A stretch of 64,000 nt of DNA from Brevundimonas fluminis (GCF_003934285.1 NZ_RQWJ01000002.1:434001-498000), one strand, 5' to 3'. Numbered from the stretch's first letter, positions 1 to 8,231 are shown. Program-made: numbers and translations. The notes: generated by a model not told the origin, from the letters alone.

Positions 1-321
1 CTGGCCGCCGACGTGCGGGCCGAGGTGCGGGGCCGCATCGCCGCCGGCGCGACGGACGATCAGATCCGCGCCGGGCTGGTGGAGCGCTGGGGCGACTTCG
101 TCCTGTTCCGGCCGCCGTTCGATCCCGGGACCCTGCTGCTGTGGCTAGGCCCGCTGGCTCTGCTTCTGGCGGGCGCCGCCCTGGCCCTGCTGCGGGCCCG
201 CAAGGCGACCGTGGAGCCCGCGCCGCTGACGCCGGCGGAGGAGACGGCGCTGGCGAAAATTCTCAAGGCCGACAGGCTTCGCCATGAAGCCGCCGCGGAC
301 ACGCCCGACGACGGTCGATGA
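1..321 (+). CDS. ccmH: CcmH/CycL cytochrome c maturation protein, 5' end outside window
   Basis: This is the C-terminal part of a CcmH-type protein, the membrane-anchored periplasmic factor that handles reduced apocytochrome c for haem attachment. The frame is open from base 1, so the CxxC motif expected upstream is not visible. What is seen is the end of the small helical domain (LVERWGDFVLFRPPFDP, close to the family's usual WGxFVL-x-P pattern), then one membrane helix rich in Leu and Ala and a charged cytoplasmic tail. The HtrA gene follows in the same direction, as in other alphaproteobacterial cyc/ccm-degP loci. The family call is firm from the motif and context; only the missing N-terminus limits it. 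Confidence 0.85.
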   Translation: MAADVRAEVRGRIAAGATDDQIRAGLVERWGDFVLFRPPFDPGTLLLWLGPLALLLAGAALALLRARKATVEPAPLTPAEETALAKILKADRLRHEAAADTPDDGR

Positions 322-439
322 ACGCGGCCATCAAGACGCGCCGGCGCCGGTTGGGCGGAGGCCGCCGAACGGCTATATCGAAGGATCGCCGGGGCCGTCG
401 CTCCGGACAGGGCCAGATTTCGGGGACGTCCGCGACCAG

Positions 440-1942
440 ATGCTGAAGCGCAAGGAATTCATTCTCGGGGCCGCCGCCGGTCTGCTGGTGGCCGCCGCGG
501 CCACCGCGGGCGGCTTCATGCGCTGGCCCGGCGGCGACGGCCTGCGGATCACGCCCAGTTCCGGCGTCGCGGGCGCGCCCTTCGCCCAGCCGCCCGGGGC
601 CCCCGCCAGCTTCGCCGCCATCTTCGACCAGGTCGCCCCGGCCGTGGTCCAGATCGACGTGCGCACGCGCATCCCCGGCACGGCGCGCCGCATTCCCGGC
701 CTGCCGTTCGAGTTCCGTACGCCGGAAGGCGAGCCGCCCGAAGAGGGCCAGCTGGCGGCCGGCGCGGGCTCGGGCTTCTTCATCTCGTCGGACGGCTACA
801 TCGTCACCAACAACCACGTGGTCGAGAACGCGGAGGAGATCGTCGTCCGTCTGGCCGACAACCGCGAACTGCGCGCGCGCCTGGTGGGCCGCGACGAGAG
901 CACCGACCTGGCCGTGATCAAGGTCGAAGGCGGCGGCTTCTCCTACGTCAGCTTCGAGGATTCGGCCGAGCCGCGCGTCGGCGACTGGGTCATCGCGGTG
1001 GGCAACCCCTTCGGTCTCGGCGGCACGGCGACGGCGGGCATCGTCTCGGCCAAGTCGCGGGATCTGAGAGACCAGTCGTCCAGCGCCTACGTCGACTACA
1101 TCCAGATCGACGCGGCCATCAACACGGGCAACTCGGGCGGGCCGACGTTCGACACGCGGGGCCGGGTGATCGGGGTCAACACGGCCATCTATTCGCCGAC
1201 CGGCAGCTCCGTCGGCATCGGCTTCGCCATTCCGGCGGACACCGCGAAGACCATCACCGATCGCCTCATGCGCGGCGAGCAGATCGAGCGCGGCTACCTG
1301 GGCGTGGAGATCGCCGATCTGGGCCCGTTCCGGGAAGCGCTGGGACTGCCGACGGACGCGCAGGGGGCCCTGATCAACGGGGTGACCCCCGGCGGGCCGG
1401 CCCAGCGGGGCGGGCTGCAGCCCGGCGACATCGTGCTGTCTCTGGACGGACGTCCGGTCGCCGACTCGACCGATCTGACCCGGCGGGTGGGCGCGGCGCG
1501 CGTCGGTCAGGCGCTGCGCCTCGAGGTCCTGCGGGCGGCGGGGCGGACGACCGTGACCGTGCGGGCGGCGCGACGGCCGCCGGAAGCCGAACTGAACGCC
1601 GAACGGCCGGATCAGGGCGCCGGCCCCGACGCGCCGGCCTCGCCGGGAACGGAGGTGGCCGGCCTGGTCCTGGCGCCACTGACTTCCCAGCAGCGCGCCC
1701 GATACTCGATTCCCGCCGGCGTGACCGGCGTGGTCGTGACGGGGGTCGCCCGGGGCGGCGACCGCCGCTTCACGCCGGGAATGGTGATCAAGCGCGTCGG
1801 CATGGCCGAGGCGCGGACGGTGGAGCAGATCGCGGCGGAGGTCGGACGGGCGCGTTCCGCCGGTCGCGACTCCATCTTCCTGCTGGTGTGGACGGGCCCC
1901 GGCGACGTCTCGGTGGCGCTGGACCTGCCGCGCGAACGGTAG
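440..1942 (+). CDS. degP: HtrA/DegP-type periplasmic serine protease (Do family)
   Basis: This is a trypsin-like protease and chaperone of the cell envelope, about 500 aa from the ATG at 440. An N-terminal membrane segment or signal lies at residues 8-26. The protease domain carries the catalytic triad His126 (TNNHVV), Asp156 (TDLAV) and Ser232 (GNSGGP). Two PDZ domains follow, the first starting near GYLGVE and the second near residue 400, which is the DegP rather than DegS layout. The frame is open upstream to an ATG at 284 overlapping ccmH, but the extra 52 residues are Pro/Arg-rich and precede the signal segment, so 440 is preferred. Its place before a two-component pair suggests that envelope stress links the three genes (inference). 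Confidence 0.92.
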   Translation: MLKRKEFILGAAAGLLVAAAATAGGFMRWPGGDGLRITPSSGVAGAPFAQPPGAPASFAAIFDQVAPAVVQIDVRTRIPGTARRIPGLPFEFRTPEGEPPEEGQLAAGAGSGFFISSDGYIVTNNHVVENAEEIVVRLADNRELRARLVGRDESTDLAVIKVEGGGFSYVSFEDSAEPRVGDWVIAVGNPFGLGGTATAGIVSAKSRDLRDQSSSAYVDYIQIDAAINTGNSGGPTFDTRGRVIGVNTAIYSPTGSSVGIGFAIPADTAKTITDRLMRGEQIERGYLGVEIADLGPFREALGLPTDAQGALINGVTPGGPAQRGGLQPGDIVLSLDGRPVADSTDLTRRVGAARVGQALRLEVLRAAGRTTVTVRAARRPPEAELNAERPDQGAGPDAPASPGTEVAGLVLAPLTSQQRARYSIPAGVTGVVVTGVARGGDRRFTPGMVIKRVGMAEARTVEQIAAEVGRARSAGRDSIFLLVWTGPGDVSVALDLPRER

Positions 1943-1999
1943 AACGATCACGGATGAACTGCGGCGCCGCGAATCGGCGCCGGACGAAGGGGTGAGGCG

Positions 2000-2671
2000 A
2001 TGCGGATTCTGGTGGTCGAGGACGATGCGGACGCCGCCACCGCCATGGTGCGGGGGCTGACCGAGGCCGGGCACGAGGCGGTGCACGCGGTCGACGGGGC
2101 CTTCGGCCTGCTGGAGGCGCAGAAGGGCGGCTACGACGTCTACGTCGTCGACCGGATGATGCCGCGCCTGGACGGCATCGGCATGGTCGAGACCCTGCGC
2201 AAGGAGGGCGACCAGACGCCGGTCCTGTTCCTGTCCGCACTTGGCGAGGTCGAGGACCGGGTCACGGGCCTGAAGGCGGGCGCGGACGACTATCTGGTCA
2301 AGCCCTACGCCTTCTCCGAACTGATCGCGCGGGTCGAGGCCCTGGCCCGCCGGCGCGAGACGGGTTCGGTGGCGACCGTGCTCAAGGTCGGCGATCTGGA
2401 GATGAACCTGATCAGCCGCGAGGTGCATCGCGCCGGTCAGGAGATCGACCTGCAGCCGCGCGAGTTCCAGCTGCTGGAATTCCTGATGCGCCACGCCGGC
2501 CAGTCGGTGACGCGCACCATGCTGCTGGAGAAGGTGTGGGAGTACCACTTCGATCCGCAGACCAACGTCATCGACGTCCACATCAGCCGCCTGCGCGCCA
2601 AGATCGACAAGGGCTTCGACAGGGCCATGCTGCAGACGGTGCGCGGGGCGGGGTACAGGTTGGAGGCATAG
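2000..2671 (+). CDS. OmpR-family response regulator
   Basis: This is a two-domain DNA-binding response regulator of 223 aa. The receiver domain has the acidic pocket Asp8/Asp9, the phosphoacceptor Asp51 (VVDRMMP) and the conserved Lys near residue 100 (DDYLVKPYAF). The C-terminal winged helix follows, with REFQLLEFL, the VWEYHFDPQTNVIDVHISRL segment and the terminal TVRGAGYRLE signature. A Shine-Dalgarno-like AAGGGGTGAGG lies just before the ATG. Its cognate kinase is the next signalling gene at 3143, but a DUF559 gene with flanking repeats separates the two. It probably controls envelope functions together with the HtrA gene upstream (inference from position); no target is visible. Confidence 0.95.
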   Translation: MRILVVEDDADAATAMVRGLTEAGHEAVHAVDGAFGLLEAQKGGYDVYVVDRMMPRLDGIGMVETLRKEGDQTPVLFLSALGEVEDRVTGLKAGADDYLVKPYAFSELIARVEALARRRETGSVATVLKVGDLEMNLISREVHRAGQEIDLQPREFQLLEFLMRHAGQSVTRTMLLEKVWEYHFDPQTNVIDVHISRLRAKIDKGFDRAMLQTVRGAGYRLEA

Positions 2672-2684
2672 CGCTCCGGCTTTA

Positions 2685-2735
2685 TCCCTCCCCGACAGGG
2701 GAGGGTGGTCGCGAAGCGACCGGGTGGGAGGGGCA
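2685..2735 (+). repeat. Left inverted-repeat arm of the DUF559 cassette
   Basis: This arm contains two nested palindromes: CTCCCC-GACA-GGGGAG, then GGTCGC-GAA-GCGACC, followed by GGGTGGGAGGGGC. It begins 13 bp after the response regulator stop codon. The same sequence recurs in inverted form at 3078-3132. Confidence 0.85.
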
Positions 2736-2742
2736 CGGCGAC

Positions 2743-3138
2743 ATGGGCGCCATCGCCAAGGCCAGACGGCTCCGAAAAGCGCTGACGCCCGCCGAGGCGC
2801 GGCTGTGGACGCGATTGCGGGCCCTTCGTGCCGATGGTCTGCATTTCCGCCGGCAACACCCGGAGCGTGGGTACATTCTGGAACTCGTCTGCCTTGATCG
2901 CCGGCTGATCGTCGAAGTGGACGGCGAGTCGCACGCCACGGAAGATCGCGCTCGGAAGGATCGCGTCAGAGACGCCGTTCTTGGCCGGGAAGGATTTGTG
3001 ACGCTGAGGGTGTCAAACGGGGAAGTTCGGGATGAGGTCGAGCGCGTGATGGAGAAGGTGAGGTCGCATTGCCTGGCCCTTCCCACCCGGTCGTCGCTTC
3101 GCGCCGACCACCCTCCCCTGTCGGGGAGGGAGAGCTGA
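2743..3138 (+). CDS. DUF559 domain protein (very-short-patch-repair endonuclease-like)
   Basis: This is a 131-aa protein of the DUF559 family, which has a PD-(D/E)xK/Vsr-like nuclease fold by family knowledge; activity is unproven. Visible hallmarks are the N-terminal helix RRLRKALTPAEARLW, the FRRQHP motif, the core strand RRLIVEVDGESH (Glu58, Asp60, His64) and RKDRVRDAVLGREGF followed by TLRV. The position usually occupied by Asp in the IVDF strand reads ILEL here (Glu47), so the metal site may be altered. The ATG at 2743 is chosen because the frame upstream runs through the repeat and the response regulator gene. The C-terminal 20 or so residues are encoded by the right repeat arm. It is unrelated in function to the signalling genes around it. 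Confidence 0.85.
   Translation: MGAIAKARRLRKALTPAEARLWTRLRALRADGLHFRRQHPERGYILELVCLDRRLIVEVDGESHATEDRARKDRVRDAVLGREGFVTLRVSNGEVRDEVERVMEKVRSHCLALPTRSSLRADHPPLSGRES
3078..3132 (-). repeat. Right inverted-repeat arm of the DUF559 cassette
   Basis: This is the reverse complement of the 2685-2735 arm, with an expanded central hairpin. It overlaps the 3' end of the DUF559 gene. Its outer GGGGAGGGAGAG, close to 3123-3134, lies about 8 bp before the kinase ATG and is the only good ribosome-binding sequence for that gene. Confidence 0.85.
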
Positions 3139-3142
3139 TCAG

Positions 3143-4558
3143 ATGAAGCTGCCCTCCCTCTTTCGCCGCACGCCCTTCCGGCTGACGCTGCTGTTCCTCG
3201 CGCTGTTCGCAGCGGTGGCGGCGGCGGTGCTGGCCTACGTCTACGTGGCCTCGGCGCAGGAGGCGCGGACGCGCGCCGAACGCAGCGTGCGCGGCGAGAT
3301 GGAAATCCTGACCGGCATCTTCCGCGAGCGGGGCTTCGACGCCCTGAACCGCGCCCTGATCGACCGCACGCTGTCGAACGGATCCTATCTGTACATCCTG
3401 ATGACGCCGGACGGGCAGAAGATCACCGGCAACCTGAGCACCTCGCCGATCAAGAACTTTCAGGGCCCGCGGCAGTGGGACACCTTCCGCTTCACGGACG
3501 TCGACGCCGACGGCCGTGTGGTCCGCACCCAGTCGATGGGCGTGCAGGTCCGGCTGTCGACCGGCGAGATGCTGTTCGTCGGCGAGGACATCGGCGACAT
3601 GGAGCGCTACCTCGCGCGGCTGACCCAGGCGCTGTGGGGCGCCATGGCGCTGGTGCTCGTGCTGGGCGTGGGCGGCGGCCTGCTGGTCAGCCGCAACGTC
3701 GAGAAGTCCATGGCGCGGCTGAACACGGTGGTGTCGGCGGTTCAGGACGGCGACCTGAAGGCGCGCGTGGCCGTGCGCGGATCGGGCGACGAGCTGGACG
3801 AGCTGGGGCAGGGGCTCAACCTGATGCTGGACCGGATGGAGGCGTCGATGGCCTCGATCCGGCACGCCGGCGACGCCATCGCCCACGACCTGCGCAGCCC
3901 GCTGACGCGCATGCGGGCCAAGCTGGAGGTGGCCCTGATCGACGCCGAGGCCGGGAAGATCGACGGGGTCGAGGCGCTGGAGATGGCGCTGGGCGAGGCT
4001 GACGACCTGCTGAAGACGTTCAACACCGTCCTGGCCATCGCCCGGCTGCAGGCCGCGGCGGGCTCCGGCCGCACGCCCGATCCCAGCCGCTTCGACGCCG
4101 CCGAACTGGCCGTCGACATGGCCGAACTTTACGAGCCCGCCAGCGAGGACAAGGGCATGGAGTTCTCGGCCGAGATCGAACGCGGCCTGATCGTCGACGC
4201 CAACCGCGCCTTCCTGTCCCAGGCCCTCGCCAACCTGCTGGACAACGCCATCAAGTACACGCCCGCCGGCGGGGCGGTGGTGCTGCGCGCGCGCCGGCGC
4301 AGTTCGGGCGACGTGGAGTTTTCGGTCACCGACACCGGCCCCGGCGTGCCGGAGGAGGACCGCGAGCGCGTCCTTCAGCGCTTCGTGCGGCTGGACAACA
4401 GCCGAACCGAGCCGGGCTCGGGTCTGGGCCTGTCCCTGGTGGGGGCCGTCATGGAGGCGCACGGCGGGCGCATCCAGCTGGACGAGGGGCCGGGCGAATA
4501 CGGCGGGCAGGGGCCCGGCCTGCGCGTGGCGCTGATCCTGCCGGCGGCCGAGGCGTGA
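3143..4558 (+). CDS. Sensor histidine kinase, HAMP-HisKA-HATPase
   Basis: This is a membrane sensor kinase of 471 aa, the presumed partner of the OmpR-type regulator at 2000. Membrane helices lie at about residues 15-35 and 166-184 and enclose a periplasmic sensor of about 130 aa. A HAMP linker follows (about 185-240), then the HisKA box with the phosphorylatable His248 (AIAHDLRSPLTR). The HATPase domain has the N box (LLDNAIKYTP), the G1 box (DTGPGVPEED) and the G2 box (GSGLGLSLV). The ribosome-binding site is supplied by the right arm of the upstream inverted repeat. Signal and targets are unknown; linkage to HtrA and cytochrome maturation suggests an envelope cue. Confidence 0.95.
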   Translation: MKLPSLFRRTPFRLTLLFLALFAAVAAAVLAYVYVASAQEARTRAERSVRGEMEILTGIFRERGFDALNRALIDRTLSNGSYLYILMTPDGQKITGNLSTSPIKNFQGPRQWDTFRFTDVDADGRVVRTQSMGVQVRLSTGEMLFVGEDIGDMERYLARLTQALWGAMALVLVLGVGGGLLVSRNVEKSMARLNTVVSAVQDGDLKARVAVRGSGDELDELGQGLNLMLDRMEASMASIRHAGDAIAHDLRSPLTRMRAKLEVALIDAEAGKIDGVEALEMALGEADDLLKTFNTVLAIARLQAAAGSGRTPDPSRFDAAELAVDMAELYEPASEDKGMEFSAEIERGLIVDANRAFLSQALANLLDNAIKYTPAGGAVVLRARRRSSGDVEFSVTDTGPGVPEEDRERVLQRFVRLDNSRTEPGSGLGLSLVGAVMEAHGGRIQLDEGPGEYGGQGPGLRVALILPAAEA

Positions 4559-4569
4559 GATACTCCCTA

Positions 4570-4699
4570 CCCGCTCATCCCGGCGAAAGCCGGGACCCAG
4601 CGTTTTTGGCGATGGGCGAGGCCGCGGAGACTCCGCAAGCGACCCCGCGACCGGCCGTGGGAAAGGACTGGATCCCGGCTTTCGCCGGGATGAGCGGGG
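4570..4699. repeat. Palindromic repeat pair (REP/BIME-like) between kinase gene and glnE
   Basis: The left arm at 4570-4600 and the right arm at 4669-4699 are imperfect inverted copies of about 31 bp, differing at about one position, with about 68 bp between them. Each arm also holds its own hairpin (CCCGGC-GAAA-GCCGGG on the left, its complement on the right). The conceptual reading IPAKAGIQ in one frame is a familiar hallmark of this widespread bacterial repeat type. The unit fills nearly the whole intergenic region and ends 1 bp before the glnE ATG. Confidence 0.85.
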
Positions 4700-4700
4700 A

Positions 4701-7592
4701 ATGAAGAGGACGGCGATCAGTTTGACGCCCTGCGGACCCGTCGTGGACGAAGGCGCCGCGGACCGCGCGCACGAGCGGTTGGCCGAGGCGGCGGAGGCGC
4801 AGGGTTGGGCGGGTCTGCTGGACGCGGCGTGGCCCGCGCTGGCGCCGGTGTTCGCGGCCTCGCCCTATCTGTTCGGACTGGCGCGGCGGTGGCCCGACAT
4901 GCTGCGGGACGTGCTGGAGCAGGGACCCGACGCACGCCGGGACGCCGTGCTGGCGCAGACCGGGGCCCTGACGGGCGGGGCCGACGACGTCCGGGCGCCG
5001 CTGAGGCGGCTGAAGGCGGAACTGCACCTGCTGACCGCGCTGGCGGACCTGGGCGGGCTCTGGGACCTCGACGCGGTCACCCATGCCCTGAGCCGGTTCG
5101 CCGACGCTTCGGCCGTCGCCGCTCTCTCCGCCGTCGCCCACGACCAGCGCGAGCGCGGCAAGCTGGTCTCCGCCGCCGATGACCCGCGCGGCCCGGTGCC
5201 CGGCCTGTTCGGACTGGCCATGGGCAAGCACGGGGCGGACGAGCTGAACTATTCCTCGGACATAGACGTCAGCCTGTTCTGGGATCCCGACCGGGTGGGC
5301 GGCGCCCTGGCCGAAGGCGTCGAGCCGCAGCGGTTCCTCGACCGGCTGACCCACGCCTTCGCCCAGCTGATGCAGGACCGCACCGGCGACGGCTACGTGT
5401 TTCGGGTCGATCTGCGGCTGCGGCCCGATCCGTCCTCGACCCCGCCCTGCGTCGCCGCTCCCTTCGCGCTGAGCTACTACGAGAGCGTCGGGCAGAACTG
5501 GGAGCGGGCCGCCTTCATCAAGGCGCGGCCGGTGATCGGCGATATGGAGGCGGGGCGGGCCTTTCTGAAGGCGCTGACGCCCTTCGTCTGGCGGCGCAGC
5601 CTGGACTATCAGGCCATCCTCGACGTCCACTCGATCAAGCGGCAGATCCACGTCCACAAGACCGGCGAGGGGCTGGAGGCGGCGGGCGCCAATCTGAAGC
5701 TGGGCCGCGGCGGCATCCGTGAGATCGAGTTCTTCGCCCAGACCCAGCAGCTGATCCTGGGCGGACGCGACCCCGCCCTGCGCGCGCCGCGGACGCTGGA
5801 GGCGCTGGGGGCGCTCGAGGCGGCCGGGCACGTGTCGGCCGAAGTCCGCGCGGACCTGTCGGACGCCTATGTGCGGCTGCGCGGGCTGGAGCATCGGGCC
5901 CAGATGCTGGACGACGAGCAGACGCATCTGCTGCCCGTGGACGCGGAGCGCCGTCGCGCCGTCGCGGCCCTGGCCGGGGACGGCGACCTGGCGACGTTCG
6001 ACGCCGGGGTCGAGCGCCTGCTGACCGGGGTGAACGCCCGCTACGGCCAGCTGTTCGAGGACGAGGAGGACCTGTCGTCGCCCTACGGCAGTCTGGTCTT
6101 CACCGGCGTGGAGAACGACCCCGGCACGCTGGAGACGCTGAGCCGAATGGGCTTCTCCGCGCCGGGCGCCGTGGCGGACACGATCCGCGCCTGGCACCAC
6201 GGGCGCATCCCGGCGACCCGGACCGCGCGCGGACGCGAGCTGTTCACCCGGCTGGCCCCGAAGCTGTTGACCGCCATGGCGGAGACGGGGGCGCCGGATG
6301 CCGCCTTCCGCCGCTTCGGGACCTTCTTCAGCGGTCTGACGGCCGGGGTGCAGGTGCAGGCCCTGTTCCTGAACCAGCCCGCCCTGTTCCAGACCATCGT
6401 CGGCGTCATGGCCCACGCGCCGCGGCTGGCGCGGACGCTGGGCCGCCGGCCCGCCATTCTGGACAGCGTGCTGGACGCCCGACTGTACCTGGACCTGGAT
6501 CAGGACTCCGGCGTGGTCGGGCAGATGCTGGCCGAGGCGGCGGCCGCCGACTTCGAGGAGGCGATGAACGTGGTCCGTCGCGTGCATCGCGAGCAGGCCT
6601 TCCGCATCGGGCTTCAGGTGTTGACGGGCCGGGCCGGGGCCGAGGCGGCGGGCCGCGGCTACACCGCCCTGGCCGACGCGGCCTTGCACGCCCTGTCGGA
6701 AGCGGCCCTGCGGGAGGTGGTGCGGCAGGGCGGCGAGATGGACGGCGCCGTCGCCGTGGTGGCGCTCGGCAAGGCGGGTTCGCGCGAGATGACCGCCGGA
6801 TCCGACCTCGACCTGATGACGCTGTATCGCGCCGATCCGGAGGCGACGTCCTCGGTCAAGGGATGGTCGCCCGACGTCTTCTACGTGCGGTTCACCCAGC
6901 GCCTGATCGCGGCCCTGTCGGCGCATACGGCGGAGGGGGAGCTTTATGAAGTCGACATGAGGCTGCGGCCGACGGGGTCCAAAGGGCCGGTCTCGCTCAG
7001 TCTCGGCGCCTTCCGGGCGCACCATCTGGATCAGGCCGACACCTGGGAGCGGATGGCTCTGACGCGTGCCCGGGTCGTCTGGGCCAGCGACGCCGACTTC
7101 GCCGAGAGGGTGCGGTTCGAGATCGCCACCGTGCTGCGCGCGCCGCGGCCGGGCGTGGATCTGGCGGGCGACGTCCGCGCCATGCGCGACCTGATGGACC
7201 GCGAGCGCGCGCCGTCCGGCTTCTGGGACGGCAAGCTGGTCGCGGGCGGCCAGGTGGACGCGGAATTCATCGCCCAGTTCCGGCAACTGGAGGCCGCCCG
7301 CGACGGCGGTCCGCTGACGACCTCGACCGTCGAGGCGCTGCAGGGCGACCCCGTTCCCGCGCGGTCATGGACCCTGCATCAGGCCGTGGGGCAGGTGCTG
7401 GCCTGCGCCTTCGACGATCGCCCCGTGCCGGAAGACGAGCCGCAGGGCATGCGCGACCTGCTTGCCCGCGCCGCGGGCGCGGCCGACTTCGACGCGCTGA
7501 AGGCCGAACTGGTCGCCATGCGGGCCCGGACCCGGGCCGAGCTGGAGCGGCTGCTGCCGCGTCGCGACGGAACCTCCGCGTCGTCCCGTTGA
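4701..7592 (+). CDS. glnE: Bifunctional glutamine synthetase adenylyltransferase/adenylyl-removing enzyme
   Basis: GlnE adenylylates and deadenylylates glutamine synthetase in response to nitrogen status via PII. The protein is 963 aa, the normal family size. Two nucleotidyltransferase domains are evident: the N-terminal one has GKHGADELNYSSDIDV starting near residue 174, and the C-terminal one has GKAGSREMTAGSDLDL near 689. Each has a PII-binding/helical domain after it (for example LKLGRGGIREIEFFAQ and GFWDGKLVAGGQVDAEF). The ATG at 4701 directly abuts a repeat, with only GGGGA as a poor, too-close ribosome-binding sequence. A GTG at 4743 in the same frame is an alternative. Position after the HtrA/two-component genes is as I recall it in related bacteria. 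Confidence 0.95.
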   Translation: MKRTAISLTPCGPVVDEGAADRAHERLAEAAEAQGWAGLLDAAWPALAPVFAASPYLFGLARRWPDMLRDVLEQGPDARRDAVLAQTGALTGGADDVRAPLRRLKAELHLLTALADLGGLWDLDAVTHALSRFADASAVAALSAVAHDQRERGKLVSAADDPRGPVPGLFGLAMGKHGADELNYSSDIDVSLFWDPDRVGGALAEGVEPQRFLDRLTHAFAQLMQDRTGDGYVFRVDLRLRPDPSSTPPCVAAPFALSYYESVGQNWERAAFIKARPVIGDMEAGRAFLKALTPFVWRRSLDYQAILDVHSIKRQIHVHKTGEGLEAAGANLKLGRGGIREIEFFAQTQQLILGGRDPALRAPRTLEALGALEAAGHVSAEVRADLSDAYVRLRGLEHRAQMLDDEQTHLLPVDAERRRAVAALAGDGDLATFDAGVERLLTGVNARYGQLFEDEEDLSSPYGSLVFTGVENDPGTLETLSRMGFSAPGAVADTIRAWHHGRIPATRTARGRELFTRLAPKLLTAMAETGAPDAAFRRFGTFFSGLTAGVQVQALFLNQPALFQTIVGVMAHAPRLARTLGRRPAILDSVLDARLYLDLDQDSGVVGQMLAEAAAADFEEAMNVVRRVHREQAFRIGLQVLTGRAGAEAAGRGYTALADAALHALSEAALREVVRQGGEMDGAVAVVALGKAGSREMTAGSDLDLMTLYRADPEATSSVKGWSPDVFYVRFTQRLIAALSAHTAEGELYEVDMRLRPTGSKGPVSLSLGAFRAHHLDQADTWERMALTRARVVWASDADFAERVRFEIATVLRAPRPGVDLAGDVRAMRDLMDRERAPSGFWDGKLVAGGQVDAEFIAQFRQLEAARDGGPLTTSTVEALQGDPVPARSWTLHQAVGQVLACAFDDRPVPEDEPQGMRDLLARAAGAADFDALKAELVAMRARTRAELERLLPRRDGTSASSR

Positions 7593-7612
7593 ACCTTTCG
7601 ACAGGGCATACC

Positions 7613-7633
7613 GGGCCGCTTGAAGCGGCCCTT
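7613..7633 (+). terminator. Hairpin after glnE, possible terminator
   Basis: A 7-bp stem (GGGCCGC / GCGGCCC) with a TTGAA loop follows the glnE stop by about 20 bp. Only two T residues follow it, so it is at best a weak intrinsic terminator. It lies upstream of the EF-hand gene. Confidence 0.35.
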
Positions 7634-7650
7634 CCGGAGACATCTGCGAC

Positions 7651-8226
7651 ATGAAGCGCACCCTCATCGTCGGCGGCCTGGCCGCCCTCACCTTGGCCGC
7701 GGGCGGCGTCGCCCTGGCCCAGCAGGCCCCGCAGGATCCGCCGCGTCACGCGCGCGGCGACAGGGACGGCGACGGCCGCATCTCGAAGGCGGAGTTCGTC
7801 GACGGCCGCGTCGCGCGCCTTGCGGCCGCGGACGCGAACGGCGACGGCACGGTCTCGGCCGAGGAAATGCAGGCCGGCCGGGAGGCGCGCCGCGCCCAGG
7901 GCGCCGACCGGATGTTCGCCCGCCTGGACGCCGACGGCGACGGGGCGATCACCCGGGCCGAGTTCGACGCCTCGCGCGCGGCCCGGGCCGAGCGCCGGGC
8001 CGAACGCGGCGAACGTCGCGGCGGGCGCGGCATGCGCCCGGGCGGTCGTCGCGGACCGGGCATGGACCGCGGACCCGTCGTGATCGCCGAGGCCCGTTCT
8101 CGCGCCGAACAGGGCTTCGCCCGACTGGACGCGAACGGCGACGGCTACGTCACCGCCGAGGAGCGTCAGGCCCAGCGCGCCGAACGCCGCGAACGCCGGT
8201 CGCGCCCGGCGCCCGCTTCGGAGTAG
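7651..8226 (+). CDS. Secreted EF-hand calcium-binding protein
   Basis: This is a 191-aa exported protein. A signal peptide covers residues 1 to about 24 and ends ALA-QQ. Four canonical 12-residue EF-hand loops can be read: Asp37-Glu48 (DRDGDGRISKAE), Asp61-Glu72, Asp93-Glu104 and Asp160-Glu171 (DANGDGYVTAEE). An Arg/Gly-rich linker separates the third from the fourth. Similar proteins in Caulobacterales are annotated only as EF-hand domain proteins. The ECF sigma gene starts 5 bp after its stop, so the two are probably co-transcribed, which raises the possibility that it buffers or senses divalent cations for that system (inference). Confidence 0.9.
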   Translation: MKRTLIVGGLAALTLAAGGVALAQQAPQDPPRHARGDRDGDGRISKAEFVDGRVARLAAADANGDGTVSAEEMQAGREARRAQGADRMFARLDADGDGAITRAEFDASRAARAERRAERGERRGGRGMRPGGRRGPGMDRGPVVIAEARSRAEQGFARLDANGDGYVTAEERQAQRAERRERRSRPAPASE

Positions 8227-8231
8227 GGTTC

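Larger units (their letters stand above)
2685..3132. mobile_element. Inverted-repeat-bounded cassette carrying a DUF559 gene
   Basis: Two arms of about 50 bp in opposite orientation bracket one small ORF. The left arm is 2685-2735 and the right arm 3078-3132. The outer 28 bp of each arm match perfectly after reverse complementing; the middle hairpin differs by a short extension in the right arm. The ORF starts 8 bp inside the left arm and its last codons and stop lie in or just past the right arm, so gene and repeats form one unit. It sits between a response regulator and its kinase. No target-site duplication is evident and no transposase is present; mobility is inferred from the architecture. 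Confidence 0.6.

Noticed and set aside
263..2581. A 772-codon minus-strand frame across the HtrA and response regulator genes
   Set aside because: It is a shadow of two well-supported plus-strand genes and shows no domain.
4575..7286. A 903-codon open frame on the minus strand across glnE
   Set aside because: It is antisense to a full-length, motif-complete glnE and its translation is low-complexity (Gly, Arg, Gln, His rich). Long antisense frames are expected at this GC content.
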